From NCBI RefSeq assembly GCF_958295425.1, contig NC_081148.1, positions 10,883,466-10,947,465 of the forward strand: a DNA stretch of 64,000 nt, written 5' to 3'. Position 1 is the stretch's first letter. Each line of letters begins with the position of its first letter. Shown in pieces: positions 56,586 to 64,000 of the stretch. The position numbers and the translations under genes were made by a program. The stretch comes from Solea solea (lineage: Eukaryota; Chordata; Actinopteri; Pleuronectiformes; Soleidae). The notes beneath the pieces were generated by a model. The model was not told the origin of the DNA and searched no databases. It was given only the letters and a program-made list of their open reading frames with translations.

Positions 56586-56682
56586 CCGTCCGTATATAAC
56601 TCTGCACACATTTTCTACACAAACGTAGCCGCAGGTCTTTTACGCCACTTAAGTGTGCATATACTTTCTCATCGGTCAGCTC
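56586..56682. repeat. 97-bp duplicated sequence, copy 1
   Basis: Starts CCGTCCGTATATAACTCTGC and ends ATCGGTCAGCTC. It is 94/97 identical to 58416-58512 in the same orientation, with sharp ends on both sides. Read on the minus strand both copies keep one frame open throughout, but I do not recognise the product. Confidence 0.9.
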
Positions 56683-57439
56683 AGTCAGGTCATTGATACA
56701 TTCAAATTCAATGCAAAACAAAACAAAACAATCATTATCACTGAAAGCAATGGAGTTGGCTATTGTGTTTTTTCTGACTTGTTTATTTCCAGCATGCCGT
56801 CACAATTCATACGCATGTGATGCAGTGGTGAAAAAAACACCACAGAGCACAATGACAATGGTGTTACTCATCTCTTTTCTTTTATTTTTCTTTTTTCTTT
56901 AAATGGTTGTTCCATGGTTATGTTAATTCGAGTGTAACAGAGACTGAAGAGAATCCAGCAAAAGAATCCTACTTCTTGTGTGTGTGCGTGTGTGTGCAGG
57001 TGTGTGTCATCTCCTTCTTGGTAAAAGGGTTAATTGTCCACATCGGCTCAGAGACTCACACAAGGCCGGTGAAGCTATTGGTCAGTTTGCTCACATTTGG
57101 AATCTGTAAATATTCAGAATATTCAGAATTGTATGTTCAAAGGTATCTTTTATGGGATGAAGTATCTTATGAACTTTGTGTGTGCGTGTGGACGTGCAGC
57201 GACAGATTTAGAGATACCTTTGGAGGTGTATTGGGTATCGAGGGGCCAGCAGTTCCTCTGAAGAGCTTCATTCACAGAAGCAGGATACTGATAAGGAGCA
57301 GGGCAGAGCTGCCATGAATCCACCCTCTGTTCAGTCTCTCTCTTCTCACTTTTCTGCCTCTCCCGCTCTCTCCTCTCCTCCAGCCCTTTATGCTCCCTGT
57401 GAGAAAGTCGTGGAGATGAGGATGATGGGGCAGTGGGAG
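56683..57439. other. unannotated unique sequence
   Basis: A short (AAAAC)n run lies near 56713-56730. The 136-codon frame at 56907-57317 has no recognisable domain. Confidence 0.5.
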
Positions 57440-57600
57440 GGTTTGGCCCTGCAGGCTCTCAAAGTTTAATTAGAAGGATTAAGAAGCAGAGAGGGAGAAG
57501 GGGAAAGAGTGGCAGACAGGACAAATTAGAAAAACATGACTATCTGCAGCTGTCTGCTAATATCTATAATTGTCTTAGAAACATATTCATGAAATGACTT
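57440..57600. promoter_or_regulatory. conserved-non-coding-like block
   Basis: Contains 'caaagtttaattagaagg', 'caaattagaaaaacatgac' and 'cagctgtctgctaatatc' in unique sequence next to purine-rich DNA. Enhancer-like by motif content only. Confidence 0.25.
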
Positions 57601-58415
57601 TTAAAACCCCAATTAAACTTGTTTTAATCATAAATGAATGCAGTAGTATGCTGTCAAAGCTAATACTCTAATATAATGTCTTTCCTAGAATGAATAATGA
57701 AAAATCCAGCTCTCTAACGGAGGATTATGTGGTTTGTATTTGAACATGACTTATGCAGTGTTCCCGATGTGAAAATGTGAAAATGGTGTGAAAAATGTGT
57801 TTTTTTACAGCATTTCAAAAACATTTCAACTTATTTTTAGGAGCAAACACGTACACTTCTTCACAAAAGCTAAGTTTGTCTGGTTCTATCAGTGTTTGTG
57901 TTTGTGGCGTTGTCTCCCAAACCTTTAAATGTTGTAAAATAAAGTTGTTCTGCATAAGTGGTCTTCAGGAGCGTGATAAATCTCTCTGTGGTATGTGAAC
58001 TAATTAAGTTTTTCGCGTGGCAAATGACAAAAACTCCTCGCCATTGTGCATATGTCTTTTTTTAATGTGCCGGGAAGAATGTCAAACTCTCCATTAGGAG
58101 TTTTACTACAATTCTTTTCTTATGAAACATCTGTTGCAATACTTTGTCATGAATACTTCACTGACAATATTTTTTCATCCAAAGTATCTCTATGGCAACA
58201 ATGAAATTATCATCCCAGGCATTAGGTCATGGGAATATTCTGGTCCAAGTGCTGGTTTGGCTTTGAAAGGGGCCAGAGTGACTGTGTTGTCTCTGTTACT
58301 TGAGATGTAAGAGATCTGGTGTATATGTGAATGTGTGTGTGGTGACCATTGTCCAATATATCTTTCCGTCCTTCACCTGTAACAAGTCTTTTTCCAATCT
58401 TGAAAAAAGATGATC
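57601..58415. other. unannotated unique sequence
   Basis: AT-rich; nothing recognised. Confidence 0.5.
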
Positions 58416-58512
58416 CCGTCCGTATATAACTCTGCACACATTTTCTACACAAACGTAGCCACGGGTCTTTTACGCCACTTAAGTGTGCATATACTTTCTC
58501 ATCAGTCAGCTC
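58416..58512. repeat. 97-bp duplicated sequence, copy 2
   Basis: Same sequence as 56586-56682 with three substitutions, two of them three bases apart in the middle. On the minus strand it lies within a 100-codon frame (58222-58524). Confidence 0.9.
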
Positions 58513-59559
58513 GGAGTTGGACATTCAAGAAGCTGAAAGCCTAATATGATGCAGGGACGAGGTCAAGCTTCATCACATAAGAGGTCAAAGCTGCCAGAAC
58601 ACACAGCAAACAGAATTAGTCCTGTTTGTTTTTGTAGGGAGGTCATTTTGCCCACAGTCAAATAAACTTTGCTGAATCACTCGACCTCCCTGGGCTTTCA
58701 ATCAACCCACAGCCTTAGTCAGTATATTTCTGCCTCATGCTGAGGCAATCTAAGACCTGGCCTGTGTCACTTCTGCTTTTGCCTTAACTACGTTCGATCC
58801 CCTCCACCACCACAGCGACCTGGCCTGTCCTCTATCTCCCCCATCACTTTAATCAGCACACGCATGGTTAATCTCAGCTCTTAAAGGCTGACAGGCAGGC
58901 TGCTGACTAGATGATTGGTTAAATGACAAAATGGTTGGCGGAGTGATTAACTTGCTGGTTAAGGACTGCTTTACAATTTGACTTATACACTAGTTTGTGT
59001 GTGTTTTATTTAACTGAGCTGGTTACTTTTAAACCAATAATACACAAAATCCATTTAGAGAGCAGGGTTTTTTGTGGCGAGGTGGTTGTTTGACTGTTTC
59101 CTGATTGCTTGGTTGCAAACTGTTTGACTGACTGAGCGGCTAACAGGTTGCTCTGCTGGTAGGTGAACCCGTATTGCAACCAGCTGCCGGACTGACTGTA
59201 TGACAGGCTGTGACCTCTTCATGGAGAGGCTCCAGCCTCATTTAGTCTCATTAGTACCAAGTCTCTGGCTCCCAGACAGGGAGCGCTGCCGTTCCCTGGG
59301 GTAGGGAGGTGTGTATCTATGAGTGCTTAATACGCGAGTGTGTGCGTGCTTGCGTGTGTGACTCCTGTCATCGAAGCACAGATGTCCAGCACATTACATC
59401 ACACTGACCGCACCCTGAGCTCCCTCACATCCTCACATTTCTTATCCCCAACCACTCCTACCCTCTACCCTCAGCTTCCCAAAACCCCAGTTTGAACCCT
59501 CTCCACCCCTTTCACGTCCACGCAGTTACAACCCCTCCACTCACACACTCACTCCGACA
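58513..59559. other. unannotated unique sequence
   Basis: 58620-58760 and 59215-59300 are balanced and repeat-free, otherwise unremarkable. TG-rich near 59335-59360. Confidence 0.5.
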
Positions 59560-59700
59560 TAGACAATGAGGCCTGATTGATGACTCCCAGCACTGCTTTC
59601 CCATCATCTCCCCTCGCCTGATGACTTAATCTCCCATCACACCTCACTTCATCGTCATTAGGCTGTGAGGGTATGCGGGCCATGATACACTGGAATTTGT
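59560..59700 (+). promoter_or_regulatory. enhancer-like block with a PBX-HOX-type site
   Basis: TGATTGATGAC (59574-59584) contains TGATTGAT, the PBX-HOX composite site, in a repeat-free stretch with 'gatgacttaatctcccatc' and 'tcgtcattaggctgtgagg'. Confidence 0.25.
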
Positions 59701-62417
59701 GTTGCATGGCCTGACCAGGGCAGGGTCGAGATGGAAGCTTTTAATTCCTGCTTAAGCTGATAGGTTCGCAGTTTACACTAGAGGACAGTTTTGAGATCTA
59801 TTGTGAACAGTGTGTTCGTTTGTGCTCATTTCAAATATAGAAGTGTTTCCCCAAATGAGGAATCACTCTGACCAAACCAAACAAGAAGAGAATAGAGTAT
59901 TTAGACCTGGATTAAGATAAACTAACTTTGGCCTTGGTTGCAGCTTAGTACAACGCTTTTTACTGGATCTTTTAAACGTATCTAGTGATAAAAATGACAG
60001 ATTAAAAGTGTTGCTGTATATTTTCTCTCGTTTTGCACACCTATATTGGTTTTTATGTTTCAGACATTGTCATATTTTGTCACAAAATGTGATTGGTAGT
60101 TCACTGCTCTTGATTGTCTCAAGAAATGCACTGACCACCCTTTGTCGTCCACCCACTGAAGCTCTCATTGTCCAAAATCACAACTTTATCAATCAAACAG
60201 ATACATACTAGGAAAAGCATTCAGAGAGCAACAGCCCCCCGCCAAGTCTGATCAGTTCCTGTGTCTGGATCGCAAGCAAAGTCTAATCATTTCATCAAAA
60301 TGGTCCTTTCAGACAGACAAACAGACGAATGTTGGCAAGAACATAACCTAGGCTGAGATAATAAACACGCTGACAGTAATGATCAGGATGATACCACATA
60401 AACTGGCAACCGAAAGAGCCAGCTGTGGTTAAATGGAGAAGACCTTTCTGTGGAGCATGAATTGAAAGAAGTTCACCCTAGGATCTGAGAGACCTGAGGG
60501 GAAAGAGCTGCAGGTCTTGATGGATTAGTAAGAGGAAAAGAGTCCAACAGCTTTGCTAATGGTCCCTCAGCTAAAAAAGTAATCTAGTTAGGGTTACATC
60601 TTGCTCTGTTTGTTGTTATGTAGTGAGGTGATGTCATGATTAAAAATGTCAAGCCGATGAAATGACCGGGAAAGCTTCACGGTGAATTCCCTACAGTCTG
60701 AAGATTGTGGCTTTTTAAACAGAAACTAATTAAATGCACTTGCACCCTCACGTGTGTCTGGGGATGAACACTGGATGCCGGCCGATGCAGCTGTGCACTG
60801 TCACGAAAAAAGTAACATACGGCATGAACTGGGAAGATGCAAAATATCCACGACGAAGAGACTTTTTTTGCTATACGGACATCAAACACATATCTGCCTG
60901 AATGTGGTACCTCGTAAACAGGTGCCAAGGTCTGACTTTAATGGACACTGTCAAACAATTTTCCATTTCCATGGTTAACAACCACAGAATACAAAAAAAA
61001 AAAAGAAAGGTGCAAAAGTATTGTTTTGATACAAACATACAGTTCAAATATCCACCCCTACCTAAACAACCTGTGTGCCCGGTGCAATGTAACCCTAGTT
61101 CCCTGACCACAGAGACGAAATACATACATGCATGGAGCTGTGTGTGTGTGTGTGTTTGCAGGAAGGATTTCAGTCAGTAGAACAAATAAAGTAATCTGAT
61201 CAGTGTAAGTCTAAGCAGCGCAGCACAAAGACCCAGTGAAGCATCTTCCTGTAGGACAGTGCTGTCTTGTTGAAGCTTGCTGCAGCTCATATCCTGACAA
61301 CAACAGTCTTTGTACTAGAATTATTCCCATAAGTTTGCCAGTGAGTTGAATTCTGTTCCGCAGTTCCCTTCTGTAATTGTCGAAAAAGACCCCTGGAAGG
61401 CTTTTCCCATGACAAATCATTGAAGTTACAAAGGGCAGATATAAACACTAATACCATCATGTAGCTCACACTTCAAATTATACGAAACCAGTGGAAACAG
61501 TCAATAAAACAGAAATAACATAGATTAATATGCATATAAATGATGAAAGAAAGGGTATTATCTCTGTGGTCTGTTTTCTACTGAACCTTTTCCCATGACA
61601 TGTGGTGTCAAATCTGTTCCACTTTACAGTGGATGATTGATGGGCGTTAAATCAGCGTGGTGTCCTTTTTTAGCATGGAATGCCTGAAAAGTCAAAATGC
61701 TCTGCAGTACAGAGAACAATCTTTAAGTTGGTCCAGTGTTGATCCCGCTTGCCCCCTGTGCTCTCTCCGACATGTTGACCCCGGGACCACTCTCCGCTTT
61801 TCAGTGTCACCCTAATGGCCAAGCATACTCTGCCTATTTCTCCCTCTCCCATCCTTGCATTCTAACACAATACGGTCATGTCCGGCCGATGAATCGATGG
61901 CTCTGTTTGGGCCATGAATGGATGGGAATGACCCAATGTGAATAGAGCACAGAGGAGAAAAGAGCAGTTTATGTGCAGATAGTTGTAGAGATGAAATAAA
62001 TGGACGTAATGGACTTGTGCAGATGGAAGACAGAGGAGGCAGAGGAATTAGGGAAAAAAGATGAAGACAATAACTTCACTGCATCCCCCCCCAAGGGCTT
62101 CTGGGAGAAGGTCAGAGGTCGCCATGCATGGGTGAGATTCATATCCAAAGCCCTGTTGGCCCTTAAACTCTGAACACTGGTACCAGCGTTTATTACTCCA
62201 GACATCCTCTTTCATAACATCTTGCATTCCCTATTTACCGCTCTCTCCCTCTCTCTCTCTTTCATTTCCTTTTCATTTTTAAGGCTCTCATATTCAGTTG
62301 TGTGTATATACGTACATGTACATACATGCATATAAATGTATATTTTTACTTAAGGCATATGCTACTGTGATTACATGTTATTTATCAGACATTCAGACAT
62401 ACCTAGCCAGTAAATTC

Positions 62418-62421
<4 letters not shown>
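59701..62421. other. unannotated unique sequence
   Basis: Poly-A near 60996-61007 and a (TC)n run near 62243-62260; no exon, RNA gene or repeat family recognised. Confidence 0.5.

Positions 62422-62454
<33 letters not shown>
62422..62454. repeat. (TG)n microsatellite
   Basis: 33 bp of TG. Confidence 0.95.
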
Positions 62455-64000
62455 ACGTGTGTGCCCCAGCAGGTTTACGTTGCTGGTGCAACTGGAGCCC
62501 GTCAGACAGAGGGCCCATGTCTACACCATGCCAGTCAGGCGGAACAGGAAAGCAAACTTGAAGCACTGGAGGTACAGAGAGACTCATGGTTGTGGGGGAC
62601 AACCTATATAACATGCACACAGGGGGGTTTTTGAATTACAGCTTTGGTCTCCTGGCAAAGGCCTGTTATGGGTTAAGTGCCAGTTTGCAATCTGGACACA
62701 CAATCTGGGATTGTAAAGAGGATGGCAAAACGAAAAGATTTAAGTTTCCTTCTTTATGAAAAAAACAAAACATGAATCACCTAAATCATGTGTTTTCAGG
62801 AGACAAAGTGAAATGTTAATCATCTCAAACTGTAAAACTGGAACCCTGCAGTAAATTACAGAAGCAAAATGGAAAAACAAAGAGCGAATCATGATGATGT
62901 TTAGTATAATTTAGTATAAACAACCAGGACATTATAGATTTATATGTTCTGGTTTGAAGATGAAATAAATCAAAGTTTATGATGCAGTTCAGTTGTGAGT
63001 TTGAGTTGTGACTTATTGTTCTCCCATAGAGATTATTGCTAAGGATCAAATTGTTAGGGAAAAAAAATCACAAAGCATTATGTGTGGTGTTAAAGCAGAA
63101 TCACATACCAATATGAAAACATCATCAGGTGAAGTACAGTGGGGGAACCTCTGGCTGCTCCTCTGCCTCTGGGCCTGTGCAGCTCATCGTCATCGATAAT
63201 GAAAAAAAACTAGTTTAGCAAGGGGGTTTAACAGGTTAATGTCTGGGTGGACGTCTGCCAACTGGAGCTCAGCAGACTTTGGATGATGCAACAGGACAGA
63301 TGCAATACGTGGAAGTAAATGTGCAACAGAAAGACTTCAAACAAAGAAAATCCACCTTTAGTGGTGGCACAGTCTGAGCCCCAGACCTTAACCCAATGCA
63401 GATGCTGTGGACTGAGCTCAGTTCTTGAATTTATGGAGCTTTAATTCAATGGTTTTGCCAGAGAAACATTTCCATCTCAGTTACTCATAGATTGATATAG
63501 TAAAACAAAAGATTTTAACCATTATTACCCAGAAGTCATCAATAAGCAACGCTGTCTACTAAAAGTATATAAGCACACTGTTAACTTTTATCAGCAAATG
63601 CATTAACATTTGATGAAACATCATATATTGCTGACTATTTGACAACATAATTAGTTTCCCTACAATATCTGCTCTCACAAATCTGCTCGCTAAAGTGAGA
63701 TTATGGCTTTGTTTGGTCAAACAGCACTAAGTAACGGTCAAGAACTGTTGTGAATTTCAGCTCGAGAAAGAATGTGTTTCAATTATTAAGCCTGAAATGA
63801 AAATATAATTGTCTCTGGCCACGATGCTTCTGCTCCCAAACCACATGAAAGACTGAGCGTGTGAACTTTATGACACACTTCACAAACAAGACATATTTCC
63901 TGTCAAGTTCACGCAGACAGTGATTGTTTTCCTCAGTCGTAAAACATTTATCGGTGGTATATAATATAAACGTAGTTTCCAACCATGTAAAACGAGGGCA
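62455..64000. other. unannotated unique sequence
   Basis: AT-rich to the end of the window; no exon, RNA gene or repeat family recognised. Confidence 0.5.

Noticed and set aside
58222..58524. 100-codon minus-strand frame around the 97-bp duplicate as a gene
   Set aside because: Only the 97 bp is shared with the other copy and nothing beyond it looks coding. Kept as a finding, not as a gene.
1..64000. Known microRNA genes
   Set aside because: I looked for the mature sequences of common conserved vertebrate microRNAs that I could recall and saw none. Unknown ones cannot be excluded by eye.

Overview
The window looks like euchromatic, non-coding DNA from a teleost fish, probably a percomorph. 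It is rich in (CA)n/(TG)n microsatellites. It also carries dispersed repeats with the hallmarks of teleost families: tRNA-headed SINEs with the 'ctatataaatacag' tail, a repeat with the 'gacctgtccagggtg' core in four copies, 'gtcctcac' repeats flanked by CA tracts, and a hAT-type miniature transposon. Recognition of these families is from memory; no repeat library was searched. I found no protein-coding exon, rRNA or genuine tRNA gene that I can defend. The longest open frames (about 150 codons) are what chance predicts in 64 kb, and many of the others are microsatellites read through. The window is best read as an intergenic gene desert or the inside of a very large intron. One 200-base run of N interrupts it at 4695-4894.

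Layout. 1-5 kb: a promoter-like cluster (CCAAT, CArG, TATA) near 0.9 kb, a hAT/SINE composite element at 1.7-2.2 kb, a perfect hairpin at 3.3 kb, and the gap with a CpG-bearing edge. 5-13 kb: mostly unique sequence, a CTCF-like site at 9.0 kb, a SINE abutting another repeat at 9.2-9.6 kb, then a perfectly duplicated 467-bp unit at 12.1-13.0 kb. 13-25 kb: microsatellites, a second and third copy of the hAT/SINE composite (16.3-16.9 and 18.1-18.3 kb), more teleost repeats, and a solo-LTR-like insertion at 24.9-25.3 kb with a 5-bp target duplication. 25-36 kb: mostly unique DNA with a few old repeats and local duplications. 36-64 kb: low in dispersed repeats and rich in stretches that resemble developmental cis-regulatory DNA. 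The clearest are a homeodomain-TCF-homeodomain array at 37.2 kb, a cluster of RFX half sites at 50.5 kb and a PBX-MEIS site beside a palindromic POU-type site at 52.5 kb. A 97-bp sequence occurs twice, 1.83 kb apart, near 56.6 and 58.4 kb.

No set of genes works together here. The structure that can be supported is of two kinds. One is the transposable-element history: nested insertions, a composite MITE-SINE family, target duplications and a recent tandem duplication. The other is a set of candidate regulatory sites whose density in the repeat-poor right half suggests a regulatory landscape around a gene outside the window. All regulatory calls are motif readings only and carry modest confidence.
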